A DNA stretch of 64,000 nt from Mortierella sp. BCC40632. Lineage: Eukaryota > Mortierellomycota > Mortierellomycetes > Mortierellales > Mortierellaceae. Both the position numbers and the translations under genes were made by a program. The notes below the pieces were generated by a model that was given only the letters and a program-made list of their open reading frames with translations, did not search any database and had not been told where the DNA came from. Location of the stretch: assembly GCA_011634665.1 (NCBI GenBank), contig WAEK01000003.1, positions 1,184,001 to 1,248,000 of the forward strand. Reading direction: 5' to 3'. Of this stretch, positions 34,919 through 47,182 are shown piece by piece. Position 1 is the first letter of the stretch, and each line of letters opens with the position of its first letter.

Positions 34919-35050
34919 TTCTCTCTTCCTGTGCAACTTTTTCTTACTCTCTCTTCGCCATTGTCTCCGTCCCTCATTCTCTCATCTCCTTTACACATCC
35001 TCATCTCATCCCCATTCCACACTCTTCACGAATCTGTCCATCCCTTCCCA
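31916..35050. other. 3.1 kb divergent intergenic region
   Basis: Lies between the oppositely transcribed IML2-like gene and the UPF0014 gene, so it probably holds both promoters. It contains (CT)n tracts at 33900-33965, 34116-34148 and 34873-34912 and a (TTA)n stretch at ~33370-33390. An ORF at 32176-32364 starts MSRRAELQGALS but has no supporting splice site or homology. The leader just upstream of 35051 is pyrimidine-rich. No confident TATA box. Confidence 0.5.
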
Positions 35051-37333
35051 ATGGATCTTTTGTCCTGTTCATATAGCCTGAGTGGCGACGACAGTGGTTC
35101 AGGCGACGACCGATGTGGTGGAAACAAACCCATGGCAGACTTGCAGTGGTACCATGTCGCCCTTGCCTCGACACTCATTCTCACAAATGGTAACTCTTGA
35201 TTCATATCGTTGAGAACTGACTCGACTTATGAAACCGTATCTCTTGTTCTGAATGGGGGAGAAGAGGAGTCTACAGAACACCATCGCCGCAGAGCTGCGC
35301 AGAACTAACCCCAGGTTCCTTTGTGCCCACCCCATGGGTATCCCTCTTTTATCATTGATTTCCTATAGGCATCCTCTCAATAGCTCTAGGGCTCCGTCTT
35401 GAGAGACGAATGTTCATTAGTGCCATCCGTTGTGTCGTCCAGTTGACCATCATGGTATTTGACTCCCCTTTCATCTCTCTCTCTCTCTCCCTTCTCCCCC
35501 TCCCCAACATTATGATTCCCACAGAGGACCCACCGCAGCAGAGGTTCTAGCCACGTTCTTGTAAGATGTACAGGGCTAAAGTTTAACTCTTTCATGCCTT
35601 CTCTTTGCATGGCTTGTAGGGTATGGTCTTACAACATATCTTTGACGCAAAGAATCCCATTTTAGTGATGATGATGGCTTGTAAGTTGGCATTACCTAAC
35701 CTTAGGGTGGGATGAGGTATCCAAGAGTAATCTATGTGTCATCGTTCTGGTCTGGAGGCCGAAAAGGAGGCTAACCACGTCTTTCTCCCCTTGAAAATCA
35801 TCATGCACCTATTTTTCTTTTTTCTTTTTTCTTTTGGAACAATGGGGTAGTGGTGTTGATTACGCTGGCTGCATACGAGGTCAACTTTAATGCTACGAAG
35901 CGTCGACACATCTACATGGTAATTTTTTTTTTATTTTTTTATTTTTTATTTTTTTTAGTCCCATTCACTGAGTAGCCCTCTTTTGAATCAAACAACAACT
36001 CACTGCTGATCGGAATGTTTGAACTCCAATTCTCTTTCCCCTCATAGTTCCCATCAGTCTTGGTCTCAATGGGCGCCAGCAGTTTGATCATCGGAACATT
36101 CGGTAGGTCTTCCTGCAAATAGGATACCATTCAAGCCTGCCAATCCCCTACAGTCAATAGCTAGAAATGACTGAAAATCTTATGGCTCTCTCTATCTATC
36201 TATCTCTATCTATCTCTCTATCTTGGTTAGGCACCAGATTGGCGATGGGAATTGACCCACTGCGCACGCCCAAAGAGTTTATTCCTGGTATGGCATGCCT
36301 CACACTGTCTGATTGGCTTTGTCACGCTTTCATGAATTGGAATGAATATAGACTAATATCGTGTTTAACATCCACGCTGCAGCCCTAGGAATGCTGATTG
36401 GAAACACGATGACCGCCACAGCCCTGGGAGTGGATATCTGTCTAAAGCAATTGACGTAAGCACCTATCTGCTTTTTTTTTTTTTTTTTTTTTTTTTTGGA
36501 AGAGAAACGAGACGGACTGTTGAAATCTAACCCTGGTTCTTTTATGTTCCTTATAGTGAAAACAAGGAAAAGATCGAGCTGTATCTGTCTATGGGAGCTA
36601 CACGCTGGGAAGCATGTCGTCCCATTGCTGTTGAAGCAATGAGGACAGCAATGATGCCTACTATTAACCAAATGAGGTGAGTTGACTCGGTTTGAGACTC
36701 TATGTAGTATCTTATGAAAACAGAATCTTAACCTTTTCTTTTATTTTTATTTTTTTTAAATCTGGGGGATTAGCATCATTGGCTTGATCTCGATTCCCGG
36801 CATGATGACAGGTCAACTCATGGCTGGAGCGTCGGTCATGAATGCCGTCAAGTCTCAGCAAATCATCATGTTCTTGATCACTGGATCTGCTTCCTTTGGA
36901 TGTCTCTCCTCTGTCCTCGTAAGTCAACACTCCTGAAAGGTGGAGGATACGAATGGTTCATTTGACTCTTGAACCAAACACATGTTCTGAACCATTGAGC
37001 CTTTGTTCCACGGCTGCATAGATCTGTCTCCGAGTATGCTTCGATTCTTCGGATAGATTGCGACCTGAGAGAATTTCAAAGACACAATCGATTGTGCCTC
37101 AAGGTGTACGAGACTTCCTAGGAAGGATTGGAAACTGGGTGGGTGAAACCATGTGCTGTTGTCTGTATAAGCGGAATGAGCAGCAATCGCGTGCTGCATC
37201 GCCCTCGCTTGAGAATGGCCGTAGAAGCCCAAGGATGAATGGATCGCCACGTCAGCGCCATCAACAGCCAATTCGTTCGGGACCTGAGGGCAGCACTTCT
37301 GAACCAAATGAAAGGACACCACTCGTCCGGTGA
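35051..37333 (+). CDS. UPF0014 family membrane permease (FetB / STAR2 / ALS3-like), ten exons
   Basis: Exons 35051-35189, 35369-35454, 35620-35680, 35851-35918, 36048-36102, 36231-36287, 36383-36455, 36557-36676, 36774-36918, 37022-37333; 1116 nt, 371 aa; every junction keeps phase. UPF0014 proteins are the membrane half of an ABC-type exporter: E. coli FetB (with FetA) exports iron, and plant STAR2/ALS3 act in aluminium tolerance. Family blocks are clear: AIRCVVQLTIMGMVLQHIF, LVLITLAAYEVNFNATKRR, GTRLAMGIDPLRTPKEFIP, ALGMLIGNTMTATALG, ELYLSMGATRWEACRP, IIGLISIPGMMTGQLMAGA. About seven hydrophobic segments span residues ~35-285. A soluble, Ser/Arg-rich C-terminal tail (~85 aa, ending NERTPLVR) is longer than in bacteria and may end in an acidic-dileucine-like sorting signal. 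No ATPase partner lies nearby. Confidence 0.9.
36190..36224. repeat. (TCTA)n microsatellite in intron 5 of the UPF0014 gene
   Basis: Imperfect tetranucleotide run just before the TTGGTTAG acceptor at 36230. It may serve as part of the polypyrimidine-like stretch. Confidence 0.7.
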
Positions 37334-38375
37334 TAGACCGATGTCTGTTGTTCGGGTGATATTATCTATTATGGTCTCTCACTAGCAAATCTGTGGCAAA
37401 AGAATGGTCCATTCATAACATATTGGCTTTAGAATTGAGTATAGTCTACTATAGTACTGATTCTAAGCTTGAGAAAAAAAAAAAAAAAAAACATCGCGTT
37501 GCTGGTCGTTAATAAAATCCAGTACTCTCTCTTCAACTTGCAGTCATTGTCCATAGTCTAATGTCTAGAGGTATTATAGCAATGTGGAGCTACTTATTGA
37601 CATGTCTTATAGTGGGTCCCTACATGTAGTCATTGCGGACGAAATCAAATGCCCAACAAATAATATGGCTATCTTTGTCTTTGGAGATGAGAGTGGGACC
37701 GAAGGTAGGAGAATGACGGCTCCAGGGTAGTATCCACGAGTTTGGTAGCATTTGAGCGCATCAATTCACATCTTGAATGCTTTCGTGGATGACTGAGAAA
37801 AGGCAGATCTTGGACAACAGATAGAGGAGAAGGAAAGAGTAAAGGTTGTAGTAGCGTATTTCAACAATTCTCCTGGTAAGGGCTGCTGTGCCAAAGGACT
37901 CGGGAAGGTTTTGTCGGGAACAAAAGAAAGGCGCTAGGAGAGATGGAGGACCTTACGAGACCGTAATGAGATTAAATACTTGCTCTCACGGGATTTTCAG
38001 TAGACGCTCAGTAGACGCTTTCTCTCTGCTGGGTGGTTTTTTTTTTTTTTTTGGTGTGGAGAACAGTTGTTAGGGAAGGGAGGGAGGAGGCAAGACGTCC
38101 TGCAGCGCCTCCCTTCTTTTCTGACATCCTGGAGCAGAGTTAATGCGCCTCCCCTGTCTATCGACCACCATAGGATTCATGCGGGAAGTACACCCTTAAG
38201 GCACATTTGTCTGCACCCGGGACTTTTTCCCTGGTGGCATGCGCCGGTTCTCCTTTCTCCATGGAGACAAGGCATTGCCTCTTTTTTCTTTTTCTTTTTC
38301 TTTTTCTCTTTCTTCTTCTTCTTCTTCTTCTTCTACTTCACCAATTCGCTCCAACCTCTTATTGCATCTCTCATC
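37334..38375. other. intergenic, with pyrimidine-rich leader at its right end
   Basis: 3' side of the UPF0014 gene, with an A-run at 37474-37491. Towards the right, 38281-38337 has (CTTTTT)n then (CTT)n on the plus strand, the kind of pyrimidine-rich leader seen before several start codons in this window. No other gene seen. Confidence 0.45.
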
Positions 38376-38603
38376 ATGGATTCCGACCAGACCAAGTGCC
38401 AGATTCAAACGCCTCACTCTCACAATGAGCAGTCTTACTCGACTGAGCCAGTAATCCTTGGAGCCGATGGTGTGGATACCACAAGTGCCGCTACTACCGA
38501 AGCCAACCAAGACCTGTACACCACCAGTACTGATGCCATCAGCTCATTGGATGCCACAGCCAGTGTCATTAGCACCTCCACCTCCATGGAAATGACGCAA
38601 TAG
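38376..38603 (+). CDS. possible small Ser/Thr/Asp-rich protein
   Basis: Single exon, ATG at 38376, 75 aa, starting MDSDQTKCQIQTPHSHNEQ and ending STSTSMEMTQ. The composition is ordinary protein (all residue classes, no homopolymers) although DNA on both sides is extreme low-complexity, and a pyrimidine-rich leader plus CATC precedes the ATG. It is followed within 50 nt by an A-rich stretch. I do not recognise a family; acidic, Ser/Thr-rich and probably disordered. It could be a real small gene or a chance ORF. The reading frame is also open upstream as far as 38067, but that part reads Phe runs. Confidence 0.42.
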   Translation: MDSDQTKCQIQTPHSHNEQSYSTEPVILGADGVDTTSAATTEANQDLYTTSTDAISSLDATASVISTSTSMEMTQ

Positions 38604-38680
38604 ACCTCCTTTTTTAAATAATGGCTCATCAAAAAAAAAAAAAAAAAGATTCACGCGTTTGTGCTCCTCTTCCACACCTC

Positions 38681-38720
<40 letters not shown>

Positions 38721-40733
38721 CCCTCTTGTACTCTTGACTTATTAAACGGAACCATTGAGAACGGGCATTGATAATGGCACACTGCGACGACTCGTTTTGT
38801 TTCTCTGGTTGGCTGGTTGAGCTGAAGGGGAAGGAGGGAGGAGGAGAGTAGTAGCACGGTTCCTGACCATTGGAGTTCTCTCTCTTCTTTTTTTTTTTTT
38901 TTTTTTTTTTTTTTGTCTCACTTCTCGTACCTGACTTCTTGTCAAGAGGCAATGGGCTGGCTGGACTGCTTGGGTGGTCCTACCTGACAATCAAAAACTC
39001 CCGATAAAAGAGACTCGCAGCTCTGAGGCCTAGGCCAAAGGTAAGGACGCCCGAATTGATGATGATGAGGAGGAGGAAGGTGAAAGTGACAGAGATAGTC
39101 CCGAGGCCCAGGGGGTTCCCTCACCTTGCTCCTGAAGCTCGACATCATCGTAAAGCGAGTTCTCTTCCCAACTCTCTCTCTCTCTCTCTCTCTCTCTCCC
39201 CGTTTCTCTCTCTGCTCCAGCCTCCAACCCAAAAAGAACAAAGGAATTGTCTAGGCTCAAATGACCAACAGCCAATCGTGGGTGCTCTCCTGCAGGATCG
39301 ATGTCTCGAAATCCTCCTCACCTCATCATCCCCACCTTCCTCTTCTGCGACTAGCGCGAATATGGGAGAAAGGGGAGCGGAGACTTTAGGGCTGTCGACC
39401 AGAAAACCCTGGGTAGTGCCTCTTTTCCTCCCAATCTTTTTTTTTTTTTCCTTGGCTCCATTCTTTCTTTCTTTCTTCTGTCATCTGCATGTGTATCCGT
39501 GCTTATGCTCACGCACGTGCGCTGTTCCATGGCTGTGCTCTCTCTCACACAAGTCCTGTTTGGTGCTAGACTAGTGTGTCGACCCGCATCCTGTGCCATC
39601 TGCTTCCTTCAACCCCACACCTCCTTTTTATTATTATTACTACTTGTTACTTCCAGTTGACGCATCCACTAACAGGTGTCTTTAGCCAAGCATGGGATAT
39701 CTTGACAATATACTCTTTCTTGGGTCCATTCTTTTTGAACCTCCGACCAAGGGTAAAAAAACGAGACATCGTTTCTTCTTTGTTACTTGATCACTTTGGA
39801 CTCGACTCAAGAAAGGTAGACCGGTTCCTCCTTTCCCTCCTGCACTTTTTTTTTGTTTTTTTCTCTAGTCAGGTACACTGGGACTCTGTGATCCATCGAG
39901 GTGGCGTACCATTGAAGTCCGTAATATCTGAGAACGAGTGGCTACAGAATAGTGCAAAAGGTGGAAGGACCCATTCAGAACTAAGGTCATGGTGCTCCTC
40001 TACTGCAAGACAAGCAGAACTTGAGCGTTCCATTCTAGAGTATTTGACTTTTTTTTTTTGTTGATCCTCCCAGAACCTAGTTCAATTCTTGGCGTTCCCT
40101 TTCAGCTAGGAACATTTCATTCTTGGAAGTCATTTTGTCAGTCAGATGCCCCCTACAACCTGACTGGCAAGTTTATTGGTCTTGGTATCGCTCCGAAAAG
40201 ATATGGAGAAGTTGGGCTGAATAGAGCAGCTCCAGGAGGAAACTGACTATAGTGGCCACGCTCTATTTTCGTGGTTGTCGGAGGAATATAGATCGATTGC
40301 AGACATCGACTATTACGATATATATATATATATGCTTGCTGCCTTTGGAGCTCTCCAGAAGCGTGACCGAGTCAACTGCGTAGGTTCTCCAACTGTGGTA
40401 TAGAGAGCACAAAGTTGAAGTGGAAAGTTTTCTTCTTTTCTTGGAAAGAACTCTTGAATATCGAGGATAGTATACTTGTAAGTCTGTCCACTTCATTGAT
40501 GAGCTTGGTGAGAGGAGGGAGAGGAGGACTCTCTTTTTGACATGATTGGCTGACCCACACTACGGGTCTGTCCAAATGGTTCACAGGTCGAGTGGGTCGC
40601 AAAAAAAAAAAAAAAGACTAGAGAGGCTTGTCCTAGAAAGCCACTCTACTTGCACCCATTCCTTCTCTGTCCTTTTTTCTCCTTCCTTCTGGGACCCATT
40701 TCACGAAGAGTCAATTGGTCAATTAGTCATAGA
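38604..40733. other. intergenic, homopolymer-rich
   Basis: Contains poly(T) of 33 nt at 38683-38715, poly(T) of ~27 nt at 38888-38914, (CT)n at 39172-39199 and a short (TA)n at 40319-40332. Several ORFs up to 172 aa cross this area but translate the repeats and lack conserved motifs. It includes the likely promoter of the PCH2 homologue at its right end. Confidence 0.5.
38683..38715. repeat. 33-nt poly(T)
   Basis: Pure T run in the spacer after the small ORF; a second run of ~27 T follows at 38888-38914. Assembly length of such runs is unreliable. Confidence 0.9.
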
Positions 40734-42515
40734 ATGGGTAAGGATCAAGGACTCATGCCAGCAAATGATGGAATGCAACGAGTTCCCTGCATGAGCCTGC
40801 CTTTCATTGCATGACTAGCTCTCTCCTCATTTGGGAAGCTCTGACCCTGACTCTTCTTTCCCCTGTTCCTTATTTTTTTTTTTTTTTTTATAACCCCCCT
40901 CCCCCGGCTTCCCTCAGAGTTTGAAAGGGCTATACCAAAGATACCAAAGCCAACCATCCAAGGTACCAGTCCCCCTAGAAATATTCGCGTCCTTTTTTTT
41001 TCAGAAAAAAAAAAAAAAATAGGGAAGAGAGCTCCATGGCTGTATTTTTTGCCCTGACATTTAAACGCGAATGATTTCTCCCCCTTCCCCCTTCTTCTTC
41101 CCTTTTCGATAGTTGAGGTCAAGCTCCACCCTCTATGCTCCAATGATTATTTATCGGTGGAGGAGAATGTTCAGGCATATCTCCAAACATCTGTTCCCGT
41201 GTTGAGCACCTTCCACGAGGCTACTACATCCAGTCTCAAGTCAAGCCCCCTCCAATATGTTGAACAACTCCGAATCATGGAACGATCAGGGATTCATAGT
41301 CCCTACGCTTTCCATCAAATCGAACAGCCCAAGATATCGTCCGAGTTGAGACATCTTGTGAATTTAGAGTCAAAAGGAAAAGTAGAAGGAGCCCTCCCTA
41401 AAATGAGTGGGGAACTTGAGTTTACCCCTATTCAAGGCGGAGGGCAGGTGCTATCGTACAGTGCTTCGAATGTAGATCTCTCGCTTCACGTGTATCAGCT
41501 GCATGATGAGGGCGCCATAGAGCACTACAGTGACGAAGACAAGTCAGTGATGCTGGCTCATCACTGGAATTTGCCCTGTCAGAAGTTTGAGGGTATCTGG
41601 GACAGGTAATAGGAATCTCACACTTTCTGATTAGAGATGACTAATGTGTAGTGGCCTTTCATTTTGTGTGCGGACTAAATTATTATTTGAAGGAATCTGA
41701 ACTTTTTTTTGTTAGCTTGATTTTTGACGAAGATATCAAGACCGGTCTTTTAGAATACGTCCAAAGCTCTCTGCTCTTTTCTGATTGTGGCGTCAGCATG
41801 GATTTGGTATCCTGGAGCCGGTGAGTCTATAAGGAGAGATAATGGGGGCGGAGGATTAGAAGAAAGGGAGATCCCTCTTGATCGGTCGAGTAATTTACGC
41901 TTTTTCTTTTTTCTTTTACAATTAATTCACTAGGGTTGTACTCCTCTATGGACCGCCTGGAACAGGAAAGACATCTCTTTGTAAAGCTCTTGCCCAAAGA
42001 CTTGCCATTCGACTGATTCCTCGGTATGATATTGGAAACTCGCTTCGTTCAGAAAAGAAGGAGTGCGCTCTGACAATACTTGATCCTTAATCTCTTTCTT
42101 CCACTTTCTTTTCTTTTCTCCTAAACCAATGGACTATTGGACTAGGTTTGGGGAATGCAAACTTGTCGAGATCAATAGCCATAGCTTATTCAGCAAATGG
42201 TTCTCTGAGAGTGGCAAGATGGTCCAGAAACTGTTTCAACAAATCTGGGAAATGGCTGAGGACGAAGAAACCTTTGTTTGCGTTCTCATTGGTATGTAAT
42301 TTCACAGAAGTAGGGGAAAGAGTCCAGATCTTACTTTAAACAATTGGTCCACAAAATGAAGGACGACTTTAGACTAACACAGTCTGTGTTCTACAATTAT
42401 GTTGAAAATTATAGATGAGGTGGAGAGCTTGGCTGCTGCAAGAACAGCGGCCCTCTCGGGCGGCGAACCATCGGATTCGATTCGAGTATGGCCTCGGTCC
42501 AGATATTTGTTCAGG

Positions 42516-42558
<43 letters not shown>

Positions 42559-43522
42559 TAACAGCTCTTGGCCTCTCCTCCTCCTCACACCTTTCCGCTT
42601 TGTCATTTCTCTCTACGTTGCCCTGTTTTCTCCAATAGGCAGTAAACGCTCTATTGACACAAATTGATAGATTGAAGCAACGAAAAAATGTTTTGATCCT
42701 AACAACCTCCAACATCACAGAGGCTATTGGTAAGTTCTCATTGTGTTCTCAGGATGTTCGACCGATTGAGTTTATTCGGGGCAGAATAAATGCTAAAATT
42801 GCTTTCCTGGCTGCTTCGGTTGGATAGACGTGGCATTTGCGGATCGCGCAGACATCAAAATGTATATCGGACTGCCTTCCCATCGAGCTATTTACGAGAT
42901 GCTCCGATCAAGCATTACGGAACTCAAAAGAGTAAACATCATAGATACCAAGGTAACGAGTTGATAGCCCCAAGAGGAATGACTTCAATTTTTTTTTTGT
43001 TCTTTTCTTTCTTCTGTCTATCACTCAAGCGATCAAACTCTCATCCCAAACCTTTTTTTTTTCAAAAAGTGTACTATATTTTCCTGGGGAGATCTCGAGT
43101 GGCTGCATAATGATTCAGCACTTTTCCTTTGTCCACTTGAAAGAGAACCTGCGGAACAACTATTTACCATCGCCAAGGAGGCTGTAGGACTAAGCGGTCG
43201 TTTAGTCCGCAGACTGCCTTTCTTGGCCCATGCAACTAAAATCCAGGTAAGAGTTGTCTTAAGACGCGAATGTGTCTCTACAAGAGCGATCCTGCCTTAT
43301 GAATGAATGTTAGCTGAATGTAATGGCTAATCCATGGGTCCCTAACACACACACACACATCCTTCCTCTCTTTCTCGCTTTCTATCTCTTCGTACTTCAT
43401 TTTCCATATTCCCACGTAAATTGAATTTATAGACCCCAAGAACAGACATGTTTCGATTTTTGCGCGCAATCAAACTCGTCTTGGAAAACGAGAAGAGTCT
43501 TGCCTTTGGCCCGAAGGAATAA
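40734..43522 (+). CDS. PCH2: PCH2/TRIP13 AAA+ ATPase (HORMA-domain remodeller)
   Basis: Homologue of pachytene checkpoint protein 2/TRIP13, the hexameric AAA+ ATPase that converts closed HORMA proteins (Hop1, Mad2) to the open form in meiotic checkpoint and spindle-checkpoint silencing. Exons: 41113-41605, 41716-41820, 41934-42023, 42146-42291, 42415-42485, 42639-42729, 42828-42952, 43070-43246, 43433-43522. The first of these begins in phase 1 with EVKLHPL and has no ATG before residue ~56, so an upstream exon is required. I propose 40734-40737 (ATG G followed by GTAAGG), giving MVEVKLHPL and 463 aa; this 4-nt exon is uncertain. Motifs: [15 protein letters not shown], Walker A GPPGTGKT (~207-214), [13 protein letters not shown], Walker B VLIDEVESL (~277), TTSNIT sensor, [11 protein letters not shown], and [16 protein letters not shown] near the C terminus. 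All catalytic residues present. Confidence 0.9.
42517..42555 (+). repeat. 39-nt poly(A) inside a PCH2 intron
   Basis: Longest homopolymer I found in the window. It lies in the intron between exons ending at 42485 and starting at 42639, on the sense strand, upstream of a normal pyrimidine-rich TCCAATAG acceptor. Confidence 0.9.
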
Positions 43523-44055
43523 AACAGCTGAGCGGATTCTCTCTCTCTCTCTCTCTCCTCCTTTCCTATTACTTTATCTCCTTTTATTTCTTCGGTGTTG
43601 GTTAAATGGCCAGTAAACGATCTCCTCTTCATCATACCAATGCACCAATGGATCGACAATATAGACGACCGTTCAAGATCGACGGGCCGAATAAAGATTT
43701 TTTTTTTTTTTCCCATGAGATAATCAATAACAAACAAACAAACAAACAAACAAAAAAAAAACAGCTGATGATTACATGATTTTCGGGTAGAAAAAAGAAG
43801 TGGAGAAAAAAACACAATAGTTTTATACAGGATCTGTGGGGTATTATCTCTTTTTTTTCTTTCGTAAGCTTTCCCCCTCTCTCTGTTCTCAATGCTTAAA
43901 AAAAAAAGGTTATGAAGTGAAAGGAAAAAAGGAAAAAAAAGAAAAGACAGAAAAAAAAAACTCACAGAGGCTCGACTAACAACAGCTGAAAGGGGAAAAA
44001 CAAACAGACAAACAAAAATTATTGACAAAAAGCAGAAAGATTTGCTTCTTTCTCT
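43523..44055. other. convergent 3'-3' spacer
   Basis: Separates the stop codons of PCH2 (plus) and the ankyrin-DIL gene (minus). AT-rich, with (CAAA)n at 43731-43753, (CT)n at ~43540-43558 and several A-runs, as expected for two terminators. The overlapping 228-aa ORF on the minus strand translates these tracts and is not a gene. Confidence 0.55.
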
Positions 44056-47000
44056 TCAATACGCATAGGTATCTAGAGTGGACATCATCTCCTCCGGAAT
44101 GGTAGGAATCAACTCTCGATCCGAACCATTCAAACACACAGACAGGTTCTCGGGCATCGAGAACAAGAGCCGGCTCCGACTGTCCTTGGTCTCGGAGAGG
44201 AGATGAATTTGATCCTCAGATAGACTGGGTCGATACCGTTGACCAGACGCTCGACCCATCGTCTCAGTTCCAAACGCCATCGACGCTCCATTAAAACTCC
44301 AACGAGATCTCTGGACTCTTGGACGATCCTCTCCTTCCTCAGTTGAACTCATTCCCAAGGCTGTGGTCGATGCATTGGCTGAACCTCCTCCAAGAGTCAC
44401 TCCTCCTTCACTTCCACTGATCGAACTTCGTACACTGTCCGTGCACTGACTGTTCCGTCTTGTGGATGATGCTGTCGAACTTTCAGATGAACTATGATCA
44501 AAGAACATGGTCAAAGGTCGAGAGAGTCTCCTAGGCGTGGGCACGGTTGGGAGTGCTCCCACCAAAGACTGTCGGCGAACCATCTTTTCCGTATCCGAGG
44601 CCACCTGAAGTACATATTGAGACAACTCCTCTGGAAGTCGAGGCTCATTGACCTCGAACCGATAAGCATGCACAACACGCCTGACTTGGACAGGATTCAA
44701 CAGCTCCATCTTCTTGAGTGTCTCAATCCAGGTGGCAAAATCCTCCTGCATCGACAAAATCTGGAGAAGTTGCAATAACTGGACAAGAGGTCCAAACTGA
44801 TCCGTAAGAGTGAATGGCAATTGACTGTTCCGGATCCAATCCTCAATGATCGAGAGGTTGTGTCGGGTCTGGAGCGCCTTGGTCCGTGAGAGGAATTTCT
44901 TGTTGGACATCATCCGATTAAAGATCTCCCAGGTGATAAAGTAAAAGATCTGGGAGAATACATGGTAGATCATGTCCCGATGTACCTCGTGTGATCGCAT
45001 GACAAAGAGCAAGGATGAGAGAATGTTGGTCAGCGTCCGTGGAGAGATGGCTCTCTGATGAGGCAGTGAAGATCGGCTCCGGCTCTTTTTGAGTCGGAGA
45101 GACGAAAGCATGGGCATAGGAAGACTGGCCCGTTTCTCTGTCCTGTTCGTTATCACTGTCATTCCTCTGGAAATGGATCCTCCCCTCCAAAGGAAAGCCC
45201 CCCAATCGGATCGGAACTTGACTTCTTCCAATCCGAGGACTGTATCGTGTTCCAACATGGCTGGCTCCAAGATTTCCTCGATCCGCTTTTCTGCATCGAT
45301 GACCAGCATCTGCATCAGGTCTTGGACAAGACCCTCAAGCTTGGATCGGTGAATTTCTGACGCCTCTGCCAGTCCCGAGTCTTTACGCAAAAAGTGAATT
45401 AGTGTAGTAGTATTGGAAATCCAGTAGGCAATCAAACTCAAGTCTTCAGGTCTAGACTAGATATAGGAGATAGTCCAGATAAGAGAAGGCTAGTTAGAAG
45501 GGAGAACTTGCTTTTTTTTTTTTTTTTTTTTTAGCTGACTTGTTCACAGTCCGATGGAGTGGTTCATGTTTTTACCTTTGTGATAGAGTCGATAGCTGTA
45601 AAGGCAGCATCCAAGAGCTCATCAAGGAGGTCAGGCGTACTAAAGTAGTGTGCAAATCGAGCAGCCAAGAAGAGGACGCTTGCAGGTACGGGTTTGTGTG
45701 TACGTGAATGACTGGGATCCATCGAAATGATGGTGGTATTGATGATATGAGAAATGCTCTTGCTCGAAAAGACAAACATCTGGTCCGGTAAGCACCGATC
45801 CCAATCAAACTCGCCCTCAAAGTCGTCGTCCTCGTCCTCGTCAAATTCTGAGAGCTAGTGTCGTGTTGTTCATGTTGTTGCAGACGCCCAAATAGAGCAG
45901 AGAGAAGCAGGGTCGCGCATAATCGATGTAGTTCAGGAATTGGGCCACATACACACACATAGGCAGTAAATTGATTGTGGTCGCAATTATTAATGCGATG
46001 CAGAAACAGAGAGGGAATGTGAGGATAGATGATATTGGATTAATAACAGCAACAACGACCACAACAAATTGCATAGATGAACGAGAACAGGAGGTAGGGG
46101 GAGAGGCATGGCCCATTTCACTGACTCACGCACTCATTCAAACATGTTCTCTTCCTCTCTACCTTCCTCCCATCCCCTCGCCCTCCCCTTTTTTTTTTTT
46201 TTTTTTTTTGAACTCGTGCCTTCATACGACCCACAACATGCCACTGCCAGTGCAGATGCCCTAGGTCAGACTAAAAGAAAAAAGAAAAAAACAGAAATAG
46301 AATACGCACCTGATCGTTGTCGTCCCTAGATAGACCGCCAAGGTCAAATGTCATGGTCGTGGCATTTTCCATGGCCATCCTATACCGACGTTCGTTCTCC
46401 GCCATGATCTCATCCAGCCGGTCTATTTCTGGCTGGATCCTCATATCGGACTCTTCTGTTGGGGACCAGTTCCTCAGAGCAGACCCACAGCTGGAGACAC
46501 TGTATCGAGGTCTGGGTTCCTGAAAGATCTCAACAATCTTGGTGTTGTCATTGGGATCATGTCGTAAAAAGTCGACAATGGTGTGTCCCTTCTTTGTTTG
46601 CATACTGGTTGATGCACCGTTCTCTAACAGTAACCTCACCAAGCCATCATGCTTGTTGTTGGTGGCCCATACCAGTGCTGACCAGCCGACTATTCAATAT
46701 CGGAGGGAGTAGTCCAAAAATGCCAATTCAGTCAATTAATCTCATTCTTTCCATAGAAGAAAGAAAGGGGAGTGGGAAAGGGAAAAAAAAGACCATTGCG
46801 AGTGGGAAAAAGAAAAAGAGAGAAAAAAAAAAGCGCCTCCTGGTGGAATCATGCCAAGGAGGTTTTCGCAGACATAACAATAACAATAACAATAAAAAGA
46901 GAAAAAGATAAAAACAATGGTTCGCGCGTGGCCCTGAGGATGGTTATTACCCTCTCTTGCCACATGGGGCAATAGGGCGAAAAGGATGAGAAGGAGAAGA

Positions 47001-47125
47001 AGGGGGGAACTCGGCCGATATCGGTCCTCCTCCTCCTCCTCCTCCTCCTCCACCACCACCACCACCACTTTCACCAGACAGATACTTCTGAATGGGGCTG
47101 TCGTCGTCGATCGATGGAACGGATA

Positions 47126-47182
<57 letters not shown>

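Noticed and set aside
39576..40064. 162-aa plus-strand ORF
   Set aside because: Phe/Leu-rich from T-runs; no motif, no splice-linked partner.
43342..44028. 228-aa minus-strand ORF
   Set aside because: Lies across the 3' ends of two convergent genes and translates A/T repeats.
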